A DNA stretch of 64,000 nucleotides from contig CM049321.1 in NCBI GenBank assembly GCA_026874595.1, forward strand, positions 5,820,979-5,884,978, given 5' to 3'. This DNA is from Sipunculus nudus (Eukaryota; Annelida; Sipuncula; Golfingiida; Sipunculidae). The notes under the pieces are model-generated. The model ran no database searches, was not told where the DNA came from, and was given only the letters and a program-made list of their open reading frames with translations. The position numbers were made by a program, and so were the translations under genes. This document shows positions 24,321-38,333 of this stretch, in pieces (the first letter of the stretch is position 1; each line of letters begins with the position of its first letter).

Positions 24321-24789
24321 GAAGTGAGCTATCTCTAATGTCACTCAGCTGATTACAAAAAAAAGAAGTCCATATTAGGACTCTGTATGCTTACTATGAC
24401 GACGCGCATTTTTATAATGTGAACTTTTCAGAAAGTAAAGTTCTCAATTACCGACACTTGTGAGTTTGTTGTCTGGATATGGTTAATTTCAGATGGCAGA
24501 GGGCGCTTTCACGATTCACTGGGTTTTGCCAGGTGGTCACTGTGCACGTTTTTTCAATTATATTCACAGAAACTCTAAGATATGTAACGATGTCCAAACC
24601 ACCAGACTCATAAATATCTATAAAAAAAATGTTGTGCCATAGTCAAACACAGAATAATCATTACTTTACCTCAGTATACAGACATGATTGTTCAGGATGG
24701 TCTTCATAAATATACATTGTTTCAAATTGCAAATGTAAAAAAAAAATATATAAACTTCAACCAATATAACAGTATTAGTGTTTGCATAG

Positions 24790-25030
24790 TTTCAAATAAC
24801 GCATGCACAGGAAATATTGAGTATGCTGTATAATTCAAAGGGTACCAGCTAAGAAATTCAACTTATATCTTCAGGTCTATAGACACAATGTACATTATGG
24901 TCGAATTCTCATTGAAAACCAAGATTTCTAAAAGCAATCTGCTGATGATGTTATAATATAGACCGGCCAGTTGCGCCATATATTGGTTAGGTATTAAACT
25001 AATCCAAGTAATCACAATTTGAAACGACCT
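24790..25030 (+). repeat. Diverged copy of the element's left flank
   Basis: Matches 430-650, e.g. 'gcgccat.tattggt' and 'aagtaatcacaatt.gaaac' around 24973-25026 versus 589-642. It joins directly to B2 with no element in between. Confidence 0.8.
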
Positions 25031-25039
25031 GGCCAGGAA

Positions 25040-28000
25040 TCTTCAACCCAATATCGTGCTTAGCCACCAAAACCCGTAGCATCTCAGGGCTCTGTATACC
25101 AAGTGCTTCGTGGGTGCTTTAGAGGGGGTCTAGCGAAAATAATAACCACATGTCAAAGCAAATGTTTTATAAAGGTCTCAGTTTATTACGATATAAACAG
25201 CCAATAAAATGCAAAACCAGGCGTTTGAATTTAAGTAATTATGAACAAATCATGAGCATTTAACACGAAAATAGCCTGCCGGACGAATTAAAATTAATTA
25301 CTATTGCCAGGTCAGTCTAAGTTTCTCCGTTAACCTTTACGCCATATTCATGTTCAGGTCGGAATTACATTTTAGTCCAGGAGGATGACGGAGTTTCTCG
25401 TGACGCTCGGCCGGAACAATATAGCAACACTCTTCACACTCACTAAACAACAAAACTCCCTGGAGCTCTTATTACTCTCACAGGACATTATCGGATCTCC
25501 ATCCATGCTCATCGGCCCAAGATTCTCCCACTGAATTTTTATTAATCTCTAAAAGTTTGGAAAAGAACTAAAGCATTGCAGAACAGTAATAAAAATTTAG
25601 TGGTTAAATATTTAGTTGACCAGATGAAATTACATTTGATTTAAAAGCTAATAAACATATCGCTACTAACCTGGCCGTCACAGCCTTACATAATAATGGC
25701 ACATGTCTGTAGAAGGTTTATCTTTCTAGGTTAAATGGTTTATCCAGACCAAACTAAAAAGTTGTTGATTTATCTGTCTAATATATTTCCGCATGTCTGT
25801 ACACCTTACAAATGAGAAGAAAATCAAGGTAGAAATATAAAATATAGAACTTTTTGACCCCCATGACATCGAACAAAAGGCCACTGAAAATTATTAAAAA
25901 ATTATTGGATCATATTAAAGAATATTCTGGGTAAGTATCAAATCAAGTCGAATAAAACAGTGGAAGAATAATAATAAGAAATAATAATAATAAGAAGAAT
26001 ATAAATGCCCCCCCCCCTATAAAAACAAATATCTCCACCTGTGGATCGATAGATGGAGATAATAAGTTAACCATGCTGCTTCTTCTTCCAAAATTATTCC
26101 ACGATCTTTGCCATCCTCAAACAAACGTTCTCGATTGCTCCAATTTCTCTCCAAAGTAGTCCATATCTGAACGCCTCCGAACCAATTTGCAACATCTTAT
26201 CACAGACACTTCGTACAAAATGTACGCCGTATCCCGGAATGTCGGGGCACATTTCGTACAAAATGTACGTTGTACTCTGGGATGGGGCGGGGGGTATATA
26301 TACTTGTATGCATACATACATGTACATATATTCACTTTTTAGTTCCTTCATGCACCATTTATCTAATAACTTTCTTATTAGTATATTTAGGTGAGTCTAG
26401 GGTATTGTAATTTATATTTTCCTCAACTGCCATCTCTTGAAGAAAATACAAAACTAGAATCTAAAAATTAACATGGATGAACGGAACTTGTTGTTTTCCT
26501 GTTGTGGGTGTAGAGATTTACTTGCTTATAATGTTATTACATTCCGTACTAAGACGGAATAGACCAATATATAAACTTAATTTATTGTACATGGTTTGTA
26601 CAAATAATCATTAAAAACAATATAGGCACCTTTTATGGCTGAGTTGGCGGCTCCTGTAGTGTGTATGGGTGAAGGAAAATGGAAAACCAGAAGAACCCCA
26701 TGAATTTGGAGGGGCAACTACACAAACTAGTCTCATAGTCACGCCGAGGATCGAACCCGTGTTGCCAGCGGACAGAGCCAAGCGTTTCCCCCCACGACCG
26801 GCCAGACTCTATCTTTATTTTTCCACAAACCCACACATAATATAATGTGTTGGCCTTTCCATGGGTCAGTCCACAGCAACTTTCCCTCTCCGCTTAAAAA
26901 CTCCTTGATTCTACCCTGAACATGTCTTGTTACACATAAAGTTAAAGCATCTAATATTTTTAAGGATTCCGTCACCACAACTTGTAGCCACGACAACATG
27001 CCATTTAGGCCTTTAAAAAATAAACTTAAAAAGGCCTGCTCAACGTCTTCAATTACATAAAAGTGCGTATGGGTGGCAAGCTGCCGCTTCAAAACTTCAC
27101 AACCCTTCTTTAAACCCCTCTAACCACTAATACATCAGTGTCCGTCTGTGTATGTGTGTGTGTAAATATGTGTGTCAGCACGTCTGTGTAAGTTAAAATT
27201 CTTATATTCCTGTTTGATGTTGAACCCCCCCCCCCCCAACATTGTGACAAGCACGAAATTGCACCTCACGGTCAGCAATAATTGACCCATAGACTTTGCT
27301 AAAACGTTAGTGTTAATTCCATAGCATTGATATTTGCAATGTTATTTGTATATTATCTCGACCTTCAGATTTTCTTGGCTGAAGTGAAACGTTCCCAGCA
27401 AAACAACCGTCAAACTGTCTAACTTTCTCCGATTCATTTGTTTATACATCGTTTACATCACACATTGTTATACTTTCTATTCATCAAATATTTATACAGT
27501 AAAATGTTCAGGCTTAGCCTTATCTTCGATTAGGGGTTGGTTAAAAGTACAACAATTGTCTATTTGATTGTTAAATAGTGTTAAAGGTATCGTTTTGTAT
27601 CAACATGGATTCACGCAGCTTTGGTCGTCTGAGGATTATATTGATGAAACTCTCAATGTATGGATGTCGGACCCACTATATTGCAGAGCCTAATATTATT
27701 AAAAACCTGGTATGCCTGGGCTCGGTGTTCAAGTTCTTGGTTTTAAAGTTGTGCTAAAAAGGAGCTTGTTTATATATTGGGAAGGGGGGGGGGCCGTGAG
27801 TCCAGTTTTGTATTTATGCTAACACTATCCGAGTTTAGGCCAGGTGAGTCGAAGTTCTAAAACCGAGTGCATGAGATATGAGTGCTAGACCGCAGCCTTT
27901 CTGTCTTTTGGAACTCGAGACCGGGTGTACTTCAAATAATATACCACACTGCTAGAATACTGATATGTCAGAAAAGGCCCCGCAAAATGCAAAGAGACGT

Positions 28001-30190
28001 CCAGTTTGAACTGAATGATGCTTGAAAAAAAAACAAATATGTACCTAATAATACGTAGAGACAGAGGGAACGTACTAAAATCAGTATTTAAACAACTGTA
28101 TTAAAATGCTAAGGTTTGAAGGAGTGACATGTGTATAAAGATATAGGAGTGGACCATCTACAAGCAGAGACGTAATTACATCTGATATATTAAACGGAAA
28201 TCGTGGTCAGCACACTATGAGGTCGGAAATTCTTGTGACATTGCTCTTTGACCTTGTGATGTCAAAAATTGAAGGACCTTCCCCTTTTAGCAGGTGAGGC
28301 ATGTGTGGAGGATGTTAGGTTTGAAAATGTTGCCTTAAAATACATCACAATGTATTTAAAGATGTGGTTCCTGCGACAATTATCTTTGATATCATGACCC
28401 TAAAGTGTACATAGTTTTAGTATAGTGATTATAGATGTAAAAGTCCAGTTTGAAACCAATTCATTAATCCAAATATATGTTACCATCCAGAAACAAATTT
28501 GTGGACAGCTGGCCATAAATGTGTGACTATGAGCTTTGATACAGTGAACCCAAATCAACATGCATCTTCCCGTATTGCTTGGTGAGCTATATGTACAAGA
28601 TAGTAGATTTTGATGTAATGTTCGGTTTAAAATGCATCGATAATCTTTTTAAAGATATGGTTCTGGTAACTTTGACCTTTGATCTCATGGCCAAAAAAAA
28701 TCAAAATACTGCTAACTTTAGCATCTCTATGCATTGGACCAGAATGGCCATTTGTATATTTTCTAGATAGTTACAGTTAATATGAAAAGCCTGTGCACAA
28801 AATATTTGTAGATAAACATCATTTAAATGTAATTGATTTTCTTATATTCAATACCTCATAATGGACCTTTGGCATCTTCTTTATTCAAAATTTAGCCTGG
28901 GAATATTATTACGTAACGTTTACCCCTTTTTGTATTGTTATAAACGAAAAATATGCTTTTGTAATTTTTAATATGTAACGTTCAACAATTTAAAGGACCG
29001 TTCCCGTTACACACTGAAAATCATCTGATGGCTCAGATTTATTTTATTTAAGTCATTGATCACTCACTTCAAGGTAATACGTCTGTTATTTCACAGAATT
29101 CGGTCCAAACATAATTGTGTTTGAAGTAATTGTAATAACAATTGCTTTTTATAAAAGTAATTTTTAATTGTAATCGATTAAATTTTCTAGTTCACAATAG
29201 TAATTGTAATTGCTATCCATTGCTTTTGAAAAGTAATGGTTTGAACAGTAACTTTTCAATTATTTTTGGTGTAATTGTCTCATGTGAATAATTCTGTCAA
29301 ACTTGCAAAGTTATTGAATCATACCTGCTTATTCCTCGTGTACTAAGACACATATGCATTTTAAATAATATGTTTATTAATTCAGGCTACTGGAAAATTT
29401 TGACTGAATAAAAAAATATTCCATCAAATAAATTCATAAATTTAGACTTTGGGTTACCTTCAGTTAACTGAAATCACTTACAAATAAAATGATAAATTTT
29501 AATAATTTAAGCAATGATATATTTTTTTCAGAAAACCCCTGAAGAAGACAAGTTTTAAAATATTAAAACAATCTAACAAAATTAGTCGCCTATTGTTGAC
29601 AATATTATAAAAAAAAATATTTTAATTGACTCGTACACTTCTCCAAAGAGCATGGAAAATTACTTGCAAACAAAGGATATGGAATGATTCAAACTTCTTT
29701 TGAAATCAAGAAAATATATGAAATTTATTATATACATAAACATGGAGAAACAACTGTTTTTAAAAGGTAATCTAAAATCGTAGGGCTTTATCGATTTCAA
29801 GATAGGGGAGGGGGGGGGGGGGGTATGTAAAACCGTTTTCAGACCTCTCCCACCAACTTAATATGAAGACGGAGGTAATCTGAAAAAAAATCTAAACCAT
29901 CACATGGACTCTCTCTTTCCTTTCAAGTTTTTTTCTTTGATATGGTTCTAAGTACGAGCATTCATAGTAAATGTGTATCGGTTTATTATATTACGAAACC
30001 AGAGATGTGATCTTGTCAAAAAAATTAAAGAAGAAAGACATAAGATATTGGTTTGATGACTGAACGTCTTGACTTATGAAGTTGCGTGATACAGCCACCA
30101 GGCGGTGTACGCAATATGTATATATTCAGCTTACTGAACGCGACCGGTGCACGTTTATCTTCATTCAGTAGAGGAGTAAGCAGAACGTAT
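25040..30190. repeat. Ancient duplicated block B2 (partner 17680-21790)
   Basis: Longer than B1 because of extra sequence around 26800-27800 (including a TG run near 27150 and a C tract near 27226). Immediately to its left, 24790-25030 matches the left flank of the transposon-like element (430-650 and about 11380-11600). No gene is recognised. Confidence 0.85.
26630..26770 (+). repeat. tRNA-derived SINE in B2
   Basis: Counterpart of 19425-19565: 'atggctgagttggcggctc' then 'gaggatcgaacccgtg'. The B box is better preserved here than in B1. Confidence 0.65.
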
Positions 30191-31300
30191 ATGGAGCAGA
30201 TACCATTATATGTTAAGGATAAAACACTTTAAGTCATGTATTTATATCATGTCTATTATGTGAATATGTCCCTTAAAATATAATTCGACAAGGTGAAAGA
30301 TATACTTTGTCTTAGTCGCCGTTTGCTGGTTTGTTTGTTGCAACTCTACTCAAATTTTAAGTGAATGAAAGGTTTGATGATGTTTTAAGGATTCAGATAA
30401 CGCCTACGAGACAACCGAATAAACTTATGAGGTAATCTGGATCACCATAACTTTCCTTTGAAGGATTCTATACCAAACAGCAATCGAGATCATATCATTT
30501 AAATGCGTATTCGAAGAAACGTTTTGTGTCACTTTTGACGGGGTGTAAGTAAAAGTATGTAAGTTGACACTGTCGACAGTGACTGCAAATGTCACATGAT
30601 TGAAGACGGCTTTGTTCTGGAATGCACAGTGACATTAGATTCAACCATAGGGTCGGAATAGTGACACACATTTGTCTCTGCTTTATGTTATGCGTTTCCA
30701 GTCCTTATGATTACTGCATATCAAAATATGATGAGGATGTTCAACACATATTATTCCAGATATGCTTTCCCCTTAAATTCATTCATTAAAATTTAATTCA
30801 GGTATTAAATATGTTGAGACTGTTAAACAATGTTAAGTGCTCAAACAAATCTCTAACTCAATTGCTGTTCTTGCTTGAGGTTAATTGTCCTAAACCGTAT
30901 TGCAATTTCCTTTAAAAGTAATCGTAACTGAAATTGACTGCTTTTCGTAAAACACAAAATTAATTGTAATTGAAATCGTGTACTTTTAATAGTGACTGTA
31001 TTTGTAATCATTTACTTGTACATACATAACTGTAGTTGTGCCTAACTGTGCAGTTAACATGTTACAAATCGTTACGGCTGTTAACGCCATAGTTGAGAGT
31101 AAAGAGGACTCAGTATATATTCAATATCAGACGTACATACCAGATACCGATACCAGAAAGCTACTTTTCTTTGAGTGTATGAAAAGCAAGGCTTTCCAGG
31201 TTTTCAGTCTTTTTTGTCCTGGATTTTCTTAAGGAGCGACATGTTTGTAACTAGGTACCCGTTGCCCACAAGGTGGCCTAAAATTGGACATATCGCAATT
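30190..31300. other. Non-coding stretch with AATTGTAATT-type repeat
   Basis: About 30840-31030 is rich in 'aattgtaattg' and 'gtaatcg' runs, like 20700-20830 and 29110-29270. Nothing coding is recognised. Confidence 0.5.
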
Positions 31301-33650
31301 ACCTACAAATGCTTTTGCAGGATTAACCACAACGTTGGCACGCTTCGAGTGTTTTTACATGTTCGCCCCGCGATTCCGCATGTTCTAGCATGTCGTTTAT
31401 GGGCAGATCACGTTCAGCATGTCGCTGAACAGATTCCGCATCATGCTGGTAAATACTGCCTCTGCCGTCACTAATCCGAATGACATGATCCTGAACTGGT
31501 AATGTCCGGCAGGAATCAGTTTTGGATCAAAAACGACAGATTGGTTTAACTTGCAGTAATCGATCACGGTTTAGATCTATCTGTCCGGTTTACATAGCAT
31601 AATACAAAGTAACGCAAAACTTCACTCCGTTTTCTCGATTATGCCTAACTTTAACATCTTATTGATTCTCGAACGCATCGTCTCTGTCAACTCAAACGGA
31701 ACATGATACGGTTTCGACTTAAGTTAATATTTCCTCGTACTCTTTCAAGAGATCGTGTATCTCTCGCTGTTATCACTTGCCTAGCTCGGCATTAACTTGT
31801 ACGTCACGCTCATTTTTTGGGCACCATTGATGGTAACGACACGTGGGGGGTTTCGTCTACTTCCTCGAGGTTTATTTCTCCTACAAAGAGATGTTCTTGT
31901 TCGGATTCGTTTGTTTTCAAGGCGACCCTCTCTAGACACACCGAGGATCAGCTTTTGTCTTATTTATGGAAAACTACCCTCCTAGTCGAATTGGAACTAA
32001 CATGTTCGTCTGTTAGGTCTATGCCATGATGTTCCGCCATAATTGCTTCGTTGTCCATCATCATAAGTCCGTTATGGCTGGGGTACCTCAATCCTTATCC
32101 ATCCGGATCACCGCGTTTATCCCGCGCAATATGGACTAAGCAATCCTCCTTAATCTAAAATGTGCTATCAGTTCTATCAGCAGATTTGGCAAGCTTCCAG
32201 TATGAATCTAACGACTGATCTTCTTATTTCGCTTGGTAAAATTCGGCCTGACTTACATCAGCGACTGGATTAGCGAGATATCAATTTCGTGTCAGCGGTT
32301 TCCACTTACTAGCAGACTTCCACGTAGGATTAGGATCGTGCGGATCCCGCACTCCTGATACATGTTAAAGAGCTAAGTCGCAAATGGCTTCTTCGACTAC
32401 CATCGCCTCGATAGTTCACAAAATCGGAAATTCTACATTAATCACCGCCACAGGAAATGACCGACACTCAACGTTGTGTCCCGTGAATTGGCCAGGACCC
32501 ACGTAAGTCACATATACTTCTGCTAAAGAGCAACCGGAATTGCGTAACACCATGGCTGTCTTGCCGTTAAATAACCCCTTACGAATGGCTCAAGCGCTAC
32601 CGACCTCTTCTAGAGCAGTAGATCCGAATAACTGACCCTATTTATCCGAATCCGGATTAACGGGACCTAGGGTTTTGGATTCTTATTCCATAACTATCGT
32701 TGTCATCGACTCGGGTTTACTCTTTGGTTTAGCCACCGACCGACTAGTACTTGGTTTAGCCTCATGCTGTCCAACAACTGAGTGCAACGCTTGTTGGGTA
32801 GCACTGGTCTGTTTATATTCACGCGTCTTATGGCCCAAACAAAAAAAACATCTTTAGCTTCAGATGTCCTAACTGCCTGTTCTAGTGATACGCGTTCTAC
32901 ATAACGTCTTTCTCCCGGCTGAGTTGCTTGCTGACCTGCACGGGGAGCACTTCTACGGGGATTCGCCGTAAAATTGTGTAAGCCGTGTGCCTCCGTAAAC
33001 CTTTAAGTCTCTCTTTCAAAATCACATAAAGATCCTTGCTGCAACAGTTCAAATACTGTTCACGCATCAGCAAGTCAACTAAGAGATTAGATTCATTGCC
33101 TATTCTTGCCATCTCCATCCAATGGTCAAGGATTCAACTAACCTTTACCGCGAACTTACCGGGAGTTTTACCACGCTCTGGCCGACAGGTACGAAACTTT
33201 AGCTTTACGTAGCTCATGGTTCATGGTTCAAGTATCACGCGCTTTACTACGCAACAAATGACTCGGGTACACAGCCCTTCTATCAAGCTCGTAGTTCTGA
33301 CACAGCGCTAAATGCCTAGAAAGCTCTAGAAACGCGTCCACTTTCTCATGCTGCTCGTCGAACAGAGGGAGCTTGAGTTTCGGGACCGTTTGGGTACTCC
33401 TCATTTGTTTAATATCGCACTCTTCGCCGCTGAATGCTTATTTCAATTTCAGCCTTTTTATCCCGTGAACCCTCGCTGCGCATTCTTGTTCTGTCTCACG
33501 CTGTTCACGTTCTAGCACCCTCCGCCTTGGCCCATCGCCACGCTCGTTGTCTTCCCGCTGCTTGACTTCTAAAGCCTCCACACGCTTGCTAGCAAACCCC
33601 TGCAGAGATCGTCCTTGCACCCTAATGTTTGCACATATTCGGGAATGGAC
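31300..33650 (-). pseudogene. Decayed Ty3/gypsy-type LTR retrotransposon, gag to reverse transcriptase
   Basis: On the minus strand, in order: a Glu/Arg-rich coiled segment (33620-33438, e.g. LEVKQREDNERGDGPRRRVL); gag core (33430-33220, PKLKLPLFDEQHEKVDAFLE); a SCAN-like piece (33118-32897, LLMREQYLNCCSKDLYVIL); a degraded zinc knuckle (CFFCLGHKTREY near 32850-32815); and reverse transcriptase with DYCKLNQSV (about 31565-31540) and YQFRIMSFGLVTAEAVF (MSFGL at 31486-31472). Many stops and frameshifts separate the pieces. The region is less AT-rich than its surroundings. Protease, RNase H, integrase and both LTRs were not identified. Gag style resembles molluscan and fish Ty3/gypsy elements. 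Confidence 0.78.
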
Positions 33651-33899
33651 TTCAACAGCTCTATGGTAACGGCTTTATCAACCGACCATGCAATTGAACC
33701 GCGTAACATACACAAAAATCTGCAAACGTAAACAGTAATCACCGACAAAGCAAACCGATGGAATCCTTACAATCACACGTGGGTCAGTAAGCGTAAGCGC
33801 CATGTCCTGTCAGTTGATGACAAGCTGTCGATCCTTGCAAGACTTGACACGGGTACTTAGCCAGCTGACCTCACCAGTTAATTTAACGTCGACGGATCT

Positions 33900-35042
33900 A
33901 CGACCAGCAAGATTACTTTATGTTTCATTTTTTTAATAGAACTGCGAACACAAACTTGTTTACTTGTGCATTCAACCGATCCAATGGCTTGTAATTTCAA
34001 TAAAAATACAGTACATGTACAAAAGTTCCCGTAGTTTACCTATCTGCCGATTGATGGCAGCACTTTCGAGGTCATGGCAAGTCATTTCAGTTATCATGGC
34101 AGTGACATGATGCAGGTTCGATACCGATTGTTTCTAGCGCAGGGCTGTTCACCATAATTATATTATTATATTATAATGTTTTCTGTATGATACATTATTT
34201 AAATCGACCGAAAACTAACAATATATTGTCACACATTTACCATGGGCTAGCTTAATCAATTCGAGTCTTTCAGTATCCGGTTATGTAGCGAACATGGTGG
34301 TAATCACGGTGATTACCAGAGCAATTTCATGCAAAATCATTCATTTGAACGATTGTTTAACCGAAGAAACAGCTTGTCCGCGGGGCGTTTGAATAAACGA
34401 CGCTCTATACCCCGCCAGATTGCCTGTCCTTCCTCAAAATGCGTTATTAGCTCTGAAGTCCTTTTTAGAGAAATCACTTCCTGAGACGACTATTTAGACA
34501 TAACACATGTCAGCTTTCTCCACTGTGACATATGCAGACCTGCCTCTGGAATGCTAAACAGGCACTTCTCTCCCCGAACGCTGAAACGGGCCCTCCTTAT
34601 CAATGCTATCTGATGTAACAACTCCGGATGGTCTTCCCGCCCAATCATAACTGCAAATTATGCCGAACGTCAACAACAACGAGACTATTGATAGGTGTGC
34701 CGCCTCTAGTTACAGTGTGTAACAAAATTTTACTTACACAGGTGCGCTTCCTTTGAAATATACAACTAACACTTGTCATCTCCAAAACTGAGGCGCCTAA
34801 GTCTAAATTTAACCGTACAATTAACATCAGACGAGACACGTGTGTTCTTTAACCAACTATCTCACGTTATTATCAAAACATGACACTCCATCAAAATGCA
34901 CAATCAATTGTCAACACAATCATCTGGCCATTGTCCCTACTAGAATAGGTAACACAATACCGAAGTCACAGCACTCTGGGGACAATGAAAAAGGCTCCGT
35001 TTTCTGAATAGAGTAATTTGTTTAGTTTTTTACAGTTAAAAG

Positions 35043-35089
<47 letters not shown>

Positions 35090-37350
35090 TATATATATAT
35101 ATGTGTGTGTGTGTGTGTAAGCGGTAAACCTCGCATCATGAACGGGTCTAATACGGGGAAATGGGTGTCAAGCTTTCTTATATTGATAAGCAAAACATTC
35201 TTCAACACAACTTAGTTCCTGAAACATATCCTTGAGGAAATATTTGATTCGACAAGGATGATTATATAGTTGGCATAAGACCAGCGGCTTCAAATGATAT
35301 GACGTGATAACAGTATAATCAGATGAAATCATTTATACACTAAATACAACAAAGCTTTTGTATATAAGTTGGTGCAGTGCCCTTGACCTTTGATCATTGG
35401 CTCTCAAAATCAACAGTGAAATTCCCCTATGTGTAGGTGGGCCATATGTGATAGATGGTAGGTTTTTTTTAAAGAGTTTAGCTTTTAACAAGTTGCTATA
35501 TGTTTTGTTTGGGTTCAGTGAACTTGACCTCTGACCTAGAGTTCTAAGAATTGATATAATGCGTAATTCTGTAAGAGGCTAGCCATTTTTGGAAAATGGA
35601 AGATTTCGAATGAAAAATAAAAAAAACTTTACCGAAATAAATTCACTGTGATCTGTATTCTGCAACATGTGTGGGAGATTTTAGCAACTTACAAGTCAGA
35701 CGGACTCAAATCGTAGCAGTTATACATATACTCCTTTAATTTAGTTAAGGCACCGGGAGGTCTCAGAAAAATCTTCTAAGATACCGAAAGTCAAATGACA
35801 CATAGACACTTCTGACTTAGCATCTAACGAATTCTTTTTAAATTTTCTAAAAAACCATACCCTACTTACCCAGAATGTTGAGCCAATATTGCAAAATTAT
35901 GAGCTATCAGATATAATTAATCAATTGTTCATGGTTTCTTAACATTTTTTTTTCACCACATAACGGCACCAATAATCAATATATGCATCGTCTGTAGGTC
36001 AAATTCATCGGGGCGAAATTTATCATATTAGGATTAATTAGAATTTTACCAACGCATACAACGTATATCTAGTTCTTTCAGTTTAGTATTTTATAAAATT
36101 TTAACAGACCTGTGATGAAAATTTAACGATCATTTTTTATCCATATAAAATTGTATTAATATATCAGGAAATTTTAAATAGAAAACTCGAACAACACTTC
36201 AGGAATAATCCATTATCCTTATAATAGTATTTATTTATATTTAGTTCTTTAATTTCGTATGAACTGTATATAATAATATATGACATCTGCACTTCAAATA
36301 ACCACATGATTTAATATAAACAGTTAATTTAAATAATTTATTGTGTGTATATACATATATCATATATTCGTATAATAATGACTGTGCATGATAAAGAATC
36401 ACATACTTTGTAGTCTTATTGCATGTAACAAACGCAATTAAATCCCGTGTTGACTCTCCTCCTAACTATCTGCTGTAATAAAATGATCGCATGTAATTTT
36501 GTAGAACAGACCTTCATGAACTTCTACCACCACTTCAAGATCTTACTTATTTATCCCTGCACTACTCCTTTACTTCCTTGCCGGCGTGCAAGTCACAAGA
36601 AAATGCAGCTAATTTGGTCCACAGTCAAAATATATTCTTTGTAGTTGAGCATAAATAAAATAATCAAAAATTAATTAAAACTGCATCGAATGCCATAGCC
36701 CATCGGATGTTGTGAATTAATTTCCTTATTAGTGAATTATCAGCGAAGAAAACAACATATAAGCTTGGTTAACTTTATTTCAGGATGGATCAGTGGATTT
36801 ACTGTGCGGACTTGGATCCAGACTAATCTAAATTTGTCCCTCTCCATTTACTGTCTTGCATGTAATTCTGTAAAGCATTTCCGAAATAAAATTTATTTCT
36901 CATAATGTTGTATTACGTCTTTTGCTCGTTCAGCCTCTATTTATTATAAAAATCTATTGAGAATTTTAACTATGTATGCCGGGAAGGCACCCTTTAACAC
37001 GCATAGGTAACTACAAGGTATATAGTGATGAACCAAAGTTATCTTGACTATTGAGATAAAATTTAAAAGCAACTGTTAATAAATGTTTATGTCGATCTCA
37101 TCCAATGTTCCCAATGTATTACAATGTATTAATGTGGAATGTCCTGATATGAGGTTGAATAAATTTTGAGGCAGGCCTAGAGGGATACATGTGTCTGGGT
37201 AGGTATGAATTCTGCGAGTGCTTTCTACTTCTGCATTTTCATTATAGAACACTCTAGCATTACACCACACTCAAAAACACGACAGATTACACAGAGGCTC
37301 AAACAGATGCATGAAAAAGTCATAAATCCCACTGAAGACAATAAAAAGAC
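33900..37350. other. Intergenic AT-rich stretch
   Basis: No gene is supported. It contains a pogo-like terminal-repeat end (about 34365-34412), an AT/TG microsatellite (35045-35118) and a block resembling parts of B2 (35380-35600, with 'cccttgacctttgat' and 'gacctctgacct'). Confidence 0.55.
35045..35118. repeat. (AT)n(TG)n compound microsatellite
   Basis: AT dinucleotides with two short 'ttta' interruptions, then eight or nine TG units. Confidence 0.95.
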
Positions 37351-37372
37351 TTAAGCCGGTGTACCAGGGTGC

Positions 37373-37378
37373 TTTATT
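37373..37378 (-). promoter_or_regulatory. Polyadenylation signal AATAAA
   Basis: AATAAA on the minus strand lies about 390 nt after the VWD gene stop codon (37771-37769). This implies a 3' UTR of about 0.4 kb ending near 37350-37360. Other AATAAA-like hexamers lie further downstream, so the exact end is uncertain. Confidence 0.5.
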
Positions 37379-37768
37379 TTCATCTAGACTTCACCTGGTG
37401 CAAGTGAATGTGAGAATCAGAGCAATACAGATTTACTCTAAGATTGGAAATTGTTATATAATGAAAAAATTAATAATTATAATTAATGATGCAATTCTGT
37501 GCCTATATATATATAATATATATATAATATATATATATAATATTACCATCAGCACCATGATACCGGATATTATGCTTATTCTGTTTTATAAATGCAAAGA
37601 TATGTCATAAATTTGTTTCTGTTTACAAATAATGTTTGCCGGATTCTGAGGCTTAATCCTATATCGAGATATGATAGTAATGTTCAGAGTGACGGCCAAA
37701 GCTCATGATCAATGGTGCAGCAAGTGATCGGATGAAGTCTGTTCCCTTGTCAAGTGGCAGCCTTATCC

Positions 37769-38280
37769 CTATGCAGGGCATCTGCGAAAAAAAGAGAATA
37801 TGTATTTTAATTATGCAGTTATGCGCGGTCCCAAATTGCCATATCTGAAGTGTGTATTTAGCTTCCTGTTTTATTTGATGATTCACAATTTAATGAAGTT
37901 GAGGTTTTAAAAAATTATAAAAAAAAAACATAAAAAAAATTCTTAAAATTCGTGTCCAAAAAGTATGACATTAATTTGGGTTTGGATGAAACCTGAGATG
38001 ATGTTTCTCAGGTGAGACGTGGGCGATTAATATATACTTACCCTTCTACTTTCCAACTGTTTATGAATGTTTCAAGTCCGTTTGGATCGTTGTTCACGTC
38101 GTCACCCTCCCTAGTTATAAGGTCGTCGTCCCTAAAATACATTAAAAATAAATAATATATAATTTTGGTATCCTCTGGCTGGAACGGACAGGGGGTAAAC
38201 TTTGTGCATCAATATTGACGACTTAGGATATTTTTTTCTTATAGGATTGGATGTAAGTCCTGTTTTACTTCATTATTCCA

Positions 38281-38333
<53 letters not shown>

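Noticed and set aside
37659-37886. 75-codon minus frame over the last exon
   Set aside because: It uses a different frame from the spliced transcript. In the phase set by exon 9 the coding ends after GCPA at 37769.
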